This document shows, one piece after another, positions 23,949 to 31,233 of a stretch of DNA of 32,943 nt (position 1 is its first letter; each line of letters starts with the position of its first letter). A program made the translations under genes and the position numbers. The notes under the pieces were generated by a model that saw only the letters and a program-made list of their open reading frames with translations, had not been told where the DNA came from and searched no databases. The stretch is from Candidatus Bathyarchaeota archaeon (GTDB lineage: Archaea; Thermoproteota; Bathyarchaeia; 40CM-2-53-6). Location: NCBI GenBank assembly GCA_005881695.1, contig VBBT01000114.1:1-32943 (forward strand). The letters are read 5' to 3'.

Positions 23949-24575
23949 CTATCGGAGGTCTTTCTGAAGGCGTTCAATTCTCTGACTGACAGTGGGCCAC
24001 AGATGCACACGTTTTCGTGGATATCCCGTAGCGGAGATCGTCTCTCCATACTTCGCGAATGCTGCTAGAAGCACTTCTTTTCCAATCGTGTCCGCTGCAC
24101 GTCGGTCGGCGATGTAGGAAAAGCTTCTCCAACGTCTTCTGACGTACAGTGCAATTACGGGAATGTAGAATAGCAAGATGACGAGGTTTGCGAGGTTGAG
24201 TTCTCGAACATAGTCTGGCTGAGAAGAACGTATTATCTGAATTGCATCAAATCCCACTGCACACAGCCCGATGGCGAGCGGTAGGAATAGGCGCACGGCG
24301 TAATCGCGGATCGGATCGTGCAAGAGAAAATAACTGTAAATCATTGGCGGTGTTAGTAGTGGCTTCCAGTCTTCGGCTGTAAGCCTGCCCATCATGCTCC
24401 GAGGTAGCCTCACCTCTCCATACTTGACCACTACAAGGTCAGGGCGCATGCCATCATCCCAGGTGACCGTGTCCGGCTCAGGCCTCGTTATTCTGAGCTC
24501 TCGAAATAGCTCGACAGCGTATTCCAGAATCTTCTCATCGTCTGGACTATGAGATGCATCCTGCGACGGGAGCAC
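23949..24575 (-). CDS. M48-like membrane protein lacking the zinc motif
   Basis: 208 residues with a GTG start. Order of features resembles M48 (HtpX/Ste24) peptidases: an extracytoplasmic-type strand region (V-V-V-K-Y-G-E-V-R-L-P-R-S-M-M-G-R-L-T), two membrane helices (about 95-115 and 128-145) and Y-I-A-D-R-R-A-A-D-T-I-G, which corresponds to the E-x-x-A-D-R-x-A-x-x-x-G site. But no HExxH exists: the expected place reads L-T-P-P-M-I-Y-S-Y, and the third zinc ligand Glu is Tyr. Either a non-enzymatic relative or a dead copy. Homology is inferred by eye from this pattern. Confidence 0.6.
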   Translation of the reverse strand: MLPSQDASHSPDDEKILEYAVELFRELRITRPEPDTVTWDDGMRPDLVVVKYGEVRLPRSMMGRLTAEDWKPLLTPPMIYSYFLLHDPIRDYAVRLFLPLAIGLCAVGFDAIQIIRSSQPDYVRELNLANLVILLFYIPVIALYVRRRWRSFSYIADRRAADTIGKEVLLAAFAKYGETISATGYPRKRVHLWPTVSQRIERLQKDLR

Positions 24576-24674
24576 AGTTTCTTTCCAAGCGTCCCGGATT
24601 ATAAGCGGTGATGATCGTCACCTGGATTCGATTTGTTCGCCAGTCTGGTTTTCTAGGTTTCTCTTAAGTGGCGC

Positions 24675-25628
24675 ATGGGCCATTCTCTAGGGTTCTTGCA
24701 CCCTAGGCTTGTTTGGCCAGCGCTTCTATCCGGGGCAGGGAGCGTTACGCCCTTTGCGCTAGCAGACTTCTACTTCTCGACTCAGTTTTCTGCCCCTGCT
24801 GGTGACGGAACAGGTTTTTTCGTTTTTGCTCTGGGCGCGTTCTTCGGGTTGCTGGGCATATTCATCATCATCTTCGCCATCATTCAATTCCTTGACGTTG
24901 CGGATCACAAGGTCTTGGGAGCTCTCGTTCTAGCGGGTTACGGCTTCCTCAGCATGATCGTGATGGTGTTGATCATCATGCCGTTGCTCTATTCACCTGC
25001 TTTACAGGACCTGCCGATACTGTTTGCAGGCGTTGTGGGGCTCGTCCTCGGCTGGATCGGAGGAATCTGGGGATTGGTATGGGAAAACCCTCCGATATCC
25101 TCCTCTGTACCTCCAGGCAAGTCGCGTTTTTGGATGTTGTTGCAGAAAAAATGGGTGCTCGTGTTTCTCTTGATACTATTGGCTCTGGAGACATCGATTC
25201 TCATCCTGATTGCCGTTGAATGGTCCGTGGGCAACCAGAGTTTTCCGCCGCTCTCGTTGACGGCTCCGGTTGAGACGCGGTGTGCAGCCCTAACCGCCAC
25301 GGTGGTGTCTCAGAGCTCGGCGAACCGGACGGTGCTCTATGATTGCAGCGGCTCGCCAGGGAAGGGTCCAGCTCTAAAGATGAGCGTCTTCACGGGGGGT
25401 GCTGCAGTATGGTCTGTCCCTGTCTTCACCCTTCCACCGGGTTATCTGAAACTCTGGCTTATCGACGCGCAGGGATCCTGTTCTTCGCTCGGGCCGATCC
25501 CGCTTACGAGTGGGGAGGCTCTTGGATTGGGAGCATATTACCAGCCGTCGACGTACGATTACTGCGCGGCGATCAGCCTAGCCGGACCGGTGAGCGGTTT
25601 CACGATTAGATGGAGCCTCCTCCGATAG
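24675..25628 (+). CDS. Multi-pass membrane protein with outer C-terminal domain
   Basis: 317 residues with an ATG start. Five hydrophobic segments: about 10-30 (less certain), 48-72, 77-105, 109-133 and 156-177. The remaining ~130 residues, with Cys and N-x-S/T sites (C-A-A-L-T-A-T-V-V-S-Q, R-T-V-L-Y-D-C-S), look like a soluble beta domain outside the membrane. No named family recognised. Divergent from the M48-like gene. A TATA-like CTTAAG lies close to the ATG, so TTG at 24696 is another candidate start. Confidence 0.7.
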   Translation: MGHSLGFLHPRLVWPALLSGAGSVTPFALADFYFSTQFSAPAGDGTGFFVFALGAFFGLLGIFIIIFAIIQFLDVADHKVLGALVLAGYGFLSMIVMVLIIMPLLYSPALQDLPILFAGVVGLVLGWIGGIWGLVWENPPISSSVPPGKSRFWMLLQKKWVLVFLLILLALETSILILIAVEWSVGNQSFPPLSLTAPVETRCAALTATVVSQSSANRTVLYDCSGSPGKGPALKMSVFTGGAAVWSVPVFTLPPGYLKLWLIDAQGSCSSLGPIPLTSGEALGLGAYYQPSTYDYCAAISLAGPVSGFTIRWSLLR

Positions 25629-25768
25629 TAGGAAATGAGAATTGACCGTAAAGAGGGACGCGAAGATGCGATCCTCTGTATATTCGGGCTTTCGAGGCTT
25701 TTGCTCAAGAGCGGCTTCCCAAGATAGCAACATGCTCCCTCGAGGAAATGCCTTGCTTTTCCTTAGAC

Positions 25769-26269
25769 TTACGCTCGGCGGGTCCGAAACCAACCGGTCA
25801 AGGTCAGAACGGCGAAAGATAGCCCGACCCAGAACAGATAGTTCAGTGCGACCCGTACCGGGTCGTAGGCGAGACAAGCTGTGGGGAAGGCGGGAGTGGC
25901 GCAGCCTGGAATCGGATTCGTTATCGAGAAAGGAAATCCAATAGGGTCTTCTGTGAAACGATTCGTAGTGGCATAGATACTCACGCCTAGAAGGATGAGC
26001 GCCGGTCCGAGAGCGATCCCTAGGTTGCGGAGGAAGTGGTGCATCCGACCGCCCACCCGGGAGGATATTCGGTTCGTGATCTCCGGTGTCCTCGCAACAC
26101 GCCACGCTATGAGGGATACACCTACTCCGACAGGGATGATGGACCCGGTCATGAAGCTCAAGTCGATTGCAAACGGAAACAGGAGGAAGAAGACTACTAG
26201 GTTGAAGGTCCACCGAGCGCGCTTCTCCTCGGCCTCATCATTCAGTATGTCCCCCGTATACTCGGACAA
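25769..26269 (-). CDS. Membrane protein of unknown function
   Basis: 166 residues with a TTG start. Helices about 22-40, 42-59, 82-105 and 140-160. One loop after helix 3 has two Cys (G-C-A-T-P-A-F-P-T-A-C-L-A). The acidic, charged N-terminus is cytosolic in a positive-inside reading. The TATA-like AATTAATATT lies 26-35 bases upstream, which implies a leaderless transcript. No family recognised. Confidence 0.65.
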   Translation of the reverse strand: MSEYTGDILNDEAEEKRARWTFNLVVFFLLFPFAIDLSFMTGSIIPVGVGVSLIAWRVARTPEITNRISSRVGGRMHHFLRNLGIALGPALILLGVSIYATTNRFTEDPIGFPFSITNPIPGCATPAFPTACLAYDPVRVALNYLFWVGLSFAVLTLTGWFRTRRA

Positions 26270-26294
26270 TTTCGAGTAGCTAGATAGCGGCTCG

Positions 26295-26304
26295 AATATT
26301 AATT
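26295..26304 (-). promoter_or_regulatory. TATA-like box of the 25769-26269 membrane gene
   Basis: The minus strand reads AATTAATATT, 26-35 bases before the TTG at 26269, the spacing for a leaderless mRNA. Confidence 0.5.
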
Positions 26305-26345
26305 GCTAGAGGGCTTGATTTCGAGATCGTCGGCCACGACCTTGC

Positions 26346-27029
26346 TCAAGCGGGTCTCCTGTTTCTCCAGTACCGGATTACTTTGGTGCTGTCGTGTCCC
26401 TTAGCAGGTCTTCTGCGAAGCTTTTCGTTCATCAATAGGGCTGTTTTCCGTTGTCGCGAGGATTCGACGAGGGAGCGGGTCTCGCGAAGGATTTCCCTAG
26501 CGATTTCGACCGTGCTTTGTTGTTGGGCGAGCTTCAAGATCTTTCGCCTGTTGACTCTGGTGTTCGCAAGGATTTCTCTGATGTCTTCTCGATCCTTGAA
26601 GCTTCGTTCGACCGGACGTGTCGCTTTGATCATTCGGAGCTTCGATAAGATGAGCTGTTCGGGGGGCTGGTAGTAAGACCTCAATCCAAGGGCTGTGCCT
26701 GACCGTCGCTCCAATCTCCCTTCCGTCTGTATGATCAGGTCGACTTGGTAGGGGAAGTGTTGGTGTTGCAGGCTGATGATATTGTAGCCGCTGGCTAGCT
26801 GGAGCTTGATAATCGTCTTCTCTACTATCAGTCCACCGCGGGCGAGTTTGTCCAAGAACTTATCAAGGTCGTCGATCGAGACTTGGACGATAAAATCCAC
26901 ATCCGATGTTGTTCGTGGGACCCCGTAGTAGCTGGCCGCCATTGCACCAGTGATCGCATAGTCGTAGCCGATCGCGTTGAAGAGAGAGACTAGAGACTTT
27001 GAGAACCGCTCGAAGCTCAGAGTCCTCAG
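26346..27029 (-). CDS. Nucleotidyltransferase-fold protein (probable CTG start)
   Basis: 227 residues from CTG. The NTase core reads A-I-T-G-A-M-A-A-S-Y-Y-G-V-P-R-T-T-S-D-V-D-F, with acidic D43 and D45, and a third strand H-F-P-Y-Q-V-D-L-I. A C-terminal helical and basic tail follows. The only ATG in frame would delete the conserved first helix and the G motif's start. CTG at 27029 overlaps the TGA stop of the upstream small gene (CTGA), like a standard ATGA coupling. Related to AbiEii/MNT-type toxin or antitoxin nucleotidyltransferases; function inferred. It is one of three NTase genes in the island. Confidence 0.82.
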   Translation of the reverse strand: MRTLSFERFSKSLVSLFNAIGYDYAITGAMAASYYGVPRTTSDVDFIVQVSIDDLDKFLDKLARGGLIVEKTIIKLQLASGYNIISLQHQHFPYQVDLIIQTEGRLERRSGTALGLRSYYQPPEQLILSKLRMIKATRPVERSFKDREDIREILANTRVNRRKILKLAQQQSTVEIAREILRETRSLVESSRQRKTALLMNEKLRRRPAKGHDSTKVIRYWRNRRPA

Positions 27030-27244
27030 CGAACCCTACATCCCGACTTGAACCGTTTTCGGGCGAGCTCCAGCAGTTTTGCCTCGGAGATGCCTGGGTG
27101 CCGGTCACGGATAGAGTCCATAGTGATCGCCGCGACCGTGGAGCTCATGTCGACGGCGAGGTTAACTTTGGCTTCTCCGCTCATTCGTCGAAAGCCACGA
27201 GTGAGATGCTTGGTAGATGATTTCTTCGTTGAATTGCCAGCCAT
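27026..27244 (-). CDS. Small partner protein of the nucleotidyltransferase
   Basis: 72 residues from ATG (TTG at 27262 is an alternative). Basic N-terminus, then helices with S-S-T-V-A-A-I-T-M-D-S-I and R-H-P-G-I-S-E-A-K-L-L-E-L-A-R-K-R-F. No named family recognised. Its stop overlaps the downstream nucleotidyltransferase start (CTGA), so they form a two-gene unit. This resembles a toxin-antitoxin or partner pair, with the small protein first; that role is a guess. Confidence 0.68.
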   Translation of the reverse strand: MAGNSTKKSSTKHLTRGFRRMSGEAKVNLAVDMSSTVAAITMDSIRDRHPGISEAKLLELARKRFKSGCRVR

Positions 27245-27351
27245 GCTATAGTCCAATCTCAATTAGTGAACGTAGACTGAGTTGGAATAAAAACTGACCG
27301 TCGGGTCCAACGCAGGGACCAGCCCCCCACGCGCGATTTTCCGGGCGTCTC

Positions 27352-27359
27352 TTAAAAAG
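27352..27359 (+). promoter_or_regulatory. TATA-like box of the retropepsin-like gene
   Basis: TTAAAAAG, 39-46 bases before the ATG at 27398. A start 25 bases on would leave a leader of about 15-20 bases. Confidence 0.45.
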
Positions 27360-27397
27360 AGAGAGCTGGCGATTGTTGTTGGTTATCGCTACCCGAG

Positions 27398-27985
27398 ATG
27401 GTTGAAGATGAAGGCAGGAAGAATAGAGAAGATCGCGAAGAGGCGCATCAAAGCCACAGTCAAAAAATTCTGGGCGAGGCCTTCGGCATCGATAGGGAAC
27501 GTGTCAAGTCCTTCAACGAGGATGATAGGGGAGAGGACCAGAGATTCGAGACCTCCCTCCCCGGATTCAGGTTTAAAGAGGAAGAACACGAGGCTTCGCG
27601 GCACCTTTCCAAAATCGTGGCAAGAGTTACCCAGTTGATGGTGAAGGTGAAGCTTGGAAACCCTGTTTCCAAGTCTAGGGAGAAAATAGTTGACAAGGCT
27701 CTGGTCGATACGAGGTCGACATTCACAGTTCTTCCCCGTAGTATAGCTACGAAGCTCGGGTTGAGAAGCCTTGGGAAGAGACGAGTTGAGACGGCGAATC
27801 GCAGCCAAGTCTTGGATCAGTCTTTCGCCTCTATCGAGATCGACGGGAAGAACACTGTTACACCGCTCTTGATCAGCGGAACGCTGGACAAGATTCTGAT
27901 CGGCGTGATAACCCTTGAAGCGCTTGGGCTCATGGTCGACCCGACAAAAGGAACACTGAAAGACACCGAGACGCTTCTCCTCTAA
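27398..27985 (+). CDS. Retropepsin-like (clan AA) aspartic protease with DTG to DTR
   Basis: 195 residues. The conserved domain starts near residue 75: V-T-Q-L-M-V-K-V-K-L-G-N-P-V, A-L-V-D-T-R-S-T-F-T-V-L-P, I-A-T-K-L-G-L, then V-T-P-L-L-I-S and the end I-G-V-I-T-L-E-A-L-G-L-M-V-D-P. In functional relatives the D-T-G triad is followed by A/S-T; here Gly is Arg (AGG), a likely single-base change from GGG. The 75-residue N-terminus is Glu/Arg-rich low complexity and may not belong; a GTG near 27618 would give the bare domain. Activity is doubtful. Confidence 0.72.
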   Translation: MVEDEGRKNREDREEAHQSHSQKILGEAFGIDRERVKSFNEDDRGEDQRFETSLPGFRFKEEEHEASRHLSKIVARVTQLMVKVKLGNPVSKSREKIVDKALVDTRSTFTVLPRSIATKLGLRSLGKRRVETANRSQVLDQSFASIEIDGKNTVTPLLISGTLDKILIGVITLEALGLMVDPTKGTLKDTETLLL

Positions 27986-28026
27986 ACCCAGCCGTTTTCG
28001 TGAAGGTCAAGGTGTGTTGCGGTAGG

Positions 28027-28032
28027 TTTAAG
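28027..28032 (+). promoter_or_regulatory. TATA-like box of the vapB-like gene
   Basis: TTTAAG, 32-37 bases before the ATG at 28064, consistent with a very short leader. Confidence 0.4.
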
Positions 28033-28063
28033 TTCCATTGTTTCAATTGTAACTATTGAGATA

Positions 28064-28330
28064 ATGACAGCAACGACAATTACGATCTCCGAGGACCTCA
28101 AGAGGGACCTTCTCAGGGTGGCTGCCCGGCTCCAAGCCTCTCGTGGACAGAAGATAGACTATGACGATGTTCTCAGATACCTGGTGAGGAAGGCTACGAG
28201 GAACATGGCTCTCTTCCGGCAAGCATGCGCGCCCACCGGAGTATCCTCACGCGAGCTTCGAAAGCAGCTGGCGAAGGGAAGGGAAGAGGACAGGAAGAAG
28301 GAACTCAGCCTCGAGCGAAGACACTCTTAG
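28064..28330 (+). CDS. VapB-like antitoxin
   Basis: 88 residues with an ATG start. The N-terminal ribbon-helix-helix-like part reads T-T-I-T-I-S-E-D-L-K-R-D-L-L-R-V-A-A-R-L-Q-A-S-R-G, then Y-D-D-V-L-R-Y-L-V-R-K. Basic C-terminal part (L-R-K-Q-L-A-K-G-R-E-E-D-R-K-K) would wrap the toxin. This is the usual archaeal VapB form that pairs with a PIN-domain toxin, which lies right after it. The family would bind its own operator. Confidence 0.82.
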   Translation: MTATTITISEDLKRDLLRVAARLQASRGQKIDYDDVLRYLVRKATRNMALFRQACAPTGVSSRELRKQLAKGREEDRKKELSLERRHS

Positions 28331-28337
28331 CGGAACA

Positions 28338-28748
28338 ATCTCCCTTGACGGCAGCGTCTTGATCGAGCTCCTCTCTTCAACTGATCTCTCCAAGCCTCTC
28401 CGGGACGCAATAGAGGCGGATACCGTCAACCCTTACACCACATTCCAATCGCTTACCGAAGCCGAGTACATTCTCTGCAGAGAGATAGGCTGGGAGAAGG
28501 CTAGAGGAAAAATCGAAGGGCTGACCGAGTCTAGAGCCATTGAACTGGTAGAGGCGAGCGAGCTGGTCCACGAAACGGCCCGGATAAAATGTGCACGTGC
28601 GATAGCACTCACCGACTGTTACACTATCGCCCTTGCAGAGAAAATCAACGGAACAGCCGTCTTCGCCCATCTCGAAGATGACCTGTCTCGAGAGATAAGG
28701 AGAAAGCCATTCTCGACGAAACTCGCCTTCCTTGAACCGGCCCGCTAG
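28338..28748 (+). CDS. VapC-like PIN-domain toxin without a canonical start codon
   Basis: PIN-domain RNase. Acidic residues visible: the first D in I-S-L-D-G-S-V-L-I-E-L-L, E in S-L-T-E-A-E-Y-I-L-C, D in A-L-T-D-C-Y-T-I-A-L, and the acidic D-D after A-H-L-E. The only standard start in frame (TTG at 28359) would remove the first catalytic Asp. The frame is open for more than 100 bases upstream but has no ATG, GTG, TTG or CTG; ATC at 28338, 8 bases after the antitoxin stop, is the best position. The start therefore is unusual or mutated, or the gene is silent. Confidence 0.72.
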   Translation: MSLDGSVLIELLSSTDLSKPLRDAIEADTVNPYTTFQSLTEAEYILCREIGWEKARGKIEGLTESRAIELVEASELVHETARIKCARAIALTDCYTIALAEKINGTAVFAHLEDDLSREIRRKPFSTKLAFLEPAR

Positions 28749-29002
28749 AAACCACCCTGTTATCCTCTGAACATTGAACCGCACATGGTTATCCACTCTG
28801 CCATATGAGGGGACGGACCCTGGTTCCAGAGATCGCTTGATAATTCCAGAAGGGTGCTCACGACGAGAACAGCTAATGACCACGAAGACCAGTATGGGAA
28901 GCTTCGGGCCGGCGACCGGCAAGGCACGGTTACAGTTGTCGATTCTTCTAGTTGAGCTATAGAGGAAGCCGATGATAAACGGGGCCGGGTTTGATACCGG
29001 AG
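28749..29002. other. Non-coding gap after vapC-like gene
   Basis: No convincing gene. It leads into the 9-bp inverted repeat at 28983-29013. Together with the remnant below and the gap to 29409 it makes about 660 bases without an intact gene. Confidence 0.45.
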
Positions 29003-29013
29003 CTAACCCGGCC
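28983..29013. repeat. Perfect 9-bp inverted repeat
   Basis: Arms GGCCGGGTT (28983-28991) and AACCCGGCC (29005-29013), 13-base loop. It overlaps the stop codon of the remnant on the minus strand. No T-run follows, so a simple terminator is not clear; could be an operator or an RNA hairpin. Confidence 0.55.
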
Positions 29014-29277
29014 GCCGCAGGATCACTTTCTCTAAAGATCGAATAATGTTAGTGGGCCCTTCCATAACAGGAAGACGACCGTTATCCCCGACGAGTCTGC
29101 CGGCCAGCTCGAGTCTGAGACCTTCTAGATCCTCCTCGGAGACTCTCTCTCTAATAGCGCTGGCAAGCTTCTCCTTCCTCTCAACAACACTCCCCCACCA
29201 CTACCAGGAGTCAAAGGCTCAAAGGAAGAAACAGTTAGGTCGAAAAGTATTCGTTCAGTACCAACTTGATCAGCCAT
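29003..29277 (-). pseudogene. Frameshifted remnant of a small helical protein
   Basis: ATG at 29277 opens M-A-D-Q-V-G-T-E-R-I-L-F-D-L and runs to about 29190. The next frame then carries V-V-E-R-K-E-K-L-A-S-A-I-R-E-R-V and L-E-G-L-R-L-E-L-A-G-R-L-V-G-D-N-G-R up to a TAG at 29003. The second part has no start codon of its own (a TAG lies just before it). A single-base shift would join both. No family recognised. Low confidence that it was ever one gene. Confidence 0.35.
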
Positions 29278-29409
29278 ACACGCTCGCCTGAGCGTTCAGA
29301 TCGTTGACTCGGAAATTAGTGTTATGGACACGGGTGCATCCCATTCACAGCTCCTAAAGATAGGCTAGTCAGAGCTTTATCGAAGCAAGCAGAAAGTAGA
29401 CGTGGTCTC

Positions 29410-29805
29410 ATGTCAATGCACCAAAGCAATCCTTACGATTTCATAGCCCCAGTAAAGGACCCGAAACACTTCGCGGGGAGAAACGAAGAGCTCAAGGAAA
29501 TCGAATACTACATAGACGAAGCTAGGGGCCCGAAGCCGATATTCTTCAATCTAGCCTTGATTGGTGGGAGAGGTTCTGGAAAAACGAGTCTGCTCAACAT
29601 GATCGGCCACATAGCGAGCGAAAAGGGTCTCTTAGCTGTCAAACTATCCCTGAACAATGAGGTAGTGGAGAGTGATGTCCTATTCTTCAAGGACGTCTTC
29701 GATACCATTCTAACCAAAGGCATTGAAAGAGGAATGTTCGGTGGACCGACCGACAAAATTCAGCGTGCTTTGCGGAAGGTCAATTTGAACCAGAGCTTGC
29801 ACTAG
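29410..29805 (+). pseudogene. N-terminal fragment of a P-loop AAA-type ATPase
   Basis: 131 residues. After N-P-Y-D-F-I-A-P-V-K-D-P-K-H-F-A-G-R-N-E-E-L comes L-I-G-G-R-G-S-G-K-T-S-L-L-N, a Walker A. Proteins with this start (archaeal ATPases with F-x-G-R-x-x-E-L before Walker A) usually have several hundred residues, with Walker B and sensor motifs that are missing here. It ends abruptly in N-L-N-Q-S-L-H then TAG. I infer truncation of a larger gene. Confidence 0.65.
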
Positions 29806-29850
29806 TGGGCCTGTGTACTTGTTTACGATGCCGTTAATTTTCAATCAGTG

Positions 29851-30114
29851 TCAGAGAAGAAAATTGGGCGGGATCGTGCTAATAAAATCGACAGCGATGG
29901 TCGGCAAGTCGTCTGCACCCATGTCTTTCAGAATGTTGAGCAAGCGATCGTACTCCTTGTCGTGGGCAACAACCTTGCCTTCGCGAACTGCAACCCAAGA
30001 GTCTCCGTATTTTTCCTTCAGCCGGTCATAGTTTTCGACAAGCCACCTCATATTGTCCTCTGCGGTTTTGAATGAAGAGATCAGTTTTCTGCGTTCGTTT
30101 TTCGACAGTGGCAT
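29851..30114 (-). CDS. DUF5678-like small protein
   Basis: 87 residues with an ATG start. The core W-L-V-E-N-Y-D-R-L-K-E-K-Y-G-D-S-W-V-A-V-R-E-G-K-V-V-A-H-D-K is the DUF5678 pattern, common in archaea and found near toxin-antitoxin and other accessory genes. The C-terminus is hydrophobic (I-A-V-D-F-I-S-T-I-P-P). Function unknown. Confidence 0.78.
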   Translation of the reverse strand: MPLSKNERRKLISSFKTAEDNMRWLVENYDRLKEKYGDSWVAVREGKVVAHDKEYDRLLNILKDMGADDLPTIAVDFISTIPPNFLL

Positions 30115-30357
30115 TTTGGGCTATCCTGCATATGGAAAGTATCCGGTCTGAATTAGTTAAGAGTTACTGGTTCTCATCTAGATAAGTGACAGTGCTCCGG
30201 ATGAGCGAAAGCGTCTCCTTTTATGGTATTTAAACAACCGAAAGGACTCGACGGTAAGCTTGTCTTCCCAGAGTCTATGATGGTGGTTGTTCTATCCATA
30301 AAAGATTGTTCGATGAATAGAACGTCTGGGCGTCCTGGGTCCTAGTATCCAGCCCAG
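30115..30357. other. Non-coding gap
   Basis: AT-rich run with TATTTAAAC at 30226-30234 but no convincing gene. Together with the fragment below and the 200 bases that follow, about 580 bases separate intact genes. Confidence 0.45.
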
Positions 30358-30495
30358 ATGATGAAAGACGAGGAACTATGGACACTATTACGGAAAAGAG
30401 GATACAGGATACTGGAACTGAGCTACAGTAGCTACACGAATAAGAAAGGAGACGAACTATTCCGTGAAATAGTCAATAAGGTGGGAAGAGAATAG
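30358..30495 (+). pseudogene. Endonuclease-like C-terminal fragment, copy A
   Basis: 45-residue frame: K-D-E-E-L-W-T-L-L-R-K-R-G-Y-R-I-L then E-L-S-Y-S-S-Y. This resembles the end of restriction-endonuclease-fold (DUF559/Vsr-like) proteins, where R-x-x-G-Y-x-V-L-x-x follows the core. By hand count 31 of 44 aligned residues match copy B at 32066-32200, including a 29-base identical run (30382-30410 against 32090-32118). No core lies upstream. The name is an inference; the similarity to copy B is seen directly. Confidence 0.6.
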
Positions 30496-30653
30496 AGAGG
30501 AGATCTTTGCCTCGCTGCGAAAGCCCTGTTCTTGGTTCTGAGGCGATGATGTCAACGTCCTTCTAGAGTAGGAAAGGAAAGGGGGAGAGGAGCGAAACTA
30601 GAAGTGAAAGCAATCCAATATCCCGTTAGACCAATAGTTTCGGTCCTGTAACG

Positions 30654-30660
30654 CTTATAT
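30654..30660 (+). promoter_or_regulatory. TATA-like box of the MNT-HEPN pair
   Basis: CTTATAT lies 37-43 bases before the TTG at 30697, giving a short leader. Confidence 0.5.
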
Positions 30661-30696
30661 GGTCGTGTTCAGAATTATGAACAGACGTTCGGAAAA

Positions 30697-31233
30697 TTGA
30701 GCGACATAAACTACACGAGGGCCACCATGTCAATCCTCGACACCTTGTCAAGAGATCCGGACAAAAGTCTCTACACCAGGGAGGTCGCAGAACGTTCGGG
30801 CATCAGCGTGGGCGCCGCGAGCATGATACTCAGAGTCCTTGAAGGGTCCCACATGATAGACGTCGAGGAGAAGGGAGGGATGAAGTTCTACAGGATCAAC
30901 CTGTTGAACCCTGTCGCCAGAGAGTTCAAGGTCCTGTTCAACGTTCAGAAGATTAGCTGTCTCGTCGAACCTCTCAAGGAGTATTCCGACCGCATCATCT
31001 TATTCGGCAGCTTCGCAGATGGAACTGACGGTCCGGAGAGCGACGTAGACCTCCTTGTTCTTACCTCCGAACCCCACGCGGCCAAAGACCTCTTCCGCCT
31101 CCTTCAGAAGAAGATCGACAGACACCTCTCTCCCATAATAGTAGGAGCCGAAGGACTTGCCCGATTACGAAGAGACGACAAGGCCTTGTTTGAACAAGTA
31201 TATCGTGGCAAGACACTTTGGGAGAAACAGTAA
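30697..31233 (+). CDS. wHTH-MNT nucleotidyltransferase (antitoxin-like)
   Basis: 178 residues with a TTG start. N-terminal winged helix-turn-helix (S-L-Y-T-R-E-V-A-E-R-S-G-I-S-V-G-A-A-S-M-I-L-R-V-L-E), then the MNT domain with L-F-G-S-F-A-D-G-T (G104-S105) and E-S-D-V-D-L-L-V (D116, D118). MNT proteins are antitoxins that AMPylate HEPN RNases. The wHTH could make this one its own repressor. It overlaps the HEPN gene by 16 bases, so the two are coupled. Confidence 0.85.
   Translation: MSDINYTRATMSILDTLSRDPDKSLYTREVAERSGISVGAASMILRVLEGSHMIDVEEKGGMKFYRINLLNPVAREFKVLFNVQKISCLVEPLKEYSDRIILFGSFADGTDGPESDVDLLVLTSEPHAAKDLFRLLQKKIDRHLSPIIVGAEGLARLRRDDKALFEQVYRGKTLWEKQ

Noticed and set aside
25578-26213. 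Long open frame opposite the 25769-26269 membrane gene region
   Set aside because: Arg/Ser/Pro-rich shadow sequence; the other frame has proper membrane helices.
27402-27638. Alternative 78-residue frame before the retropepsin-like domain
   Set aside because: Basic low-complexity sequence with no motif, and it ends inside the real domain. Kept only as doubt about the N-terminus.
28377-28922. 181-residue open frame opposite vapC-like gene
   Set aside because: Antisense of a PIN-domain gene; no motif of its own.
30278-30346. Very short frame with M-M-V-V-V-L-S-I-K
   Set aside because: 22 residues with no motif and no clear ribosome-binding site. Not enough to call a gene.
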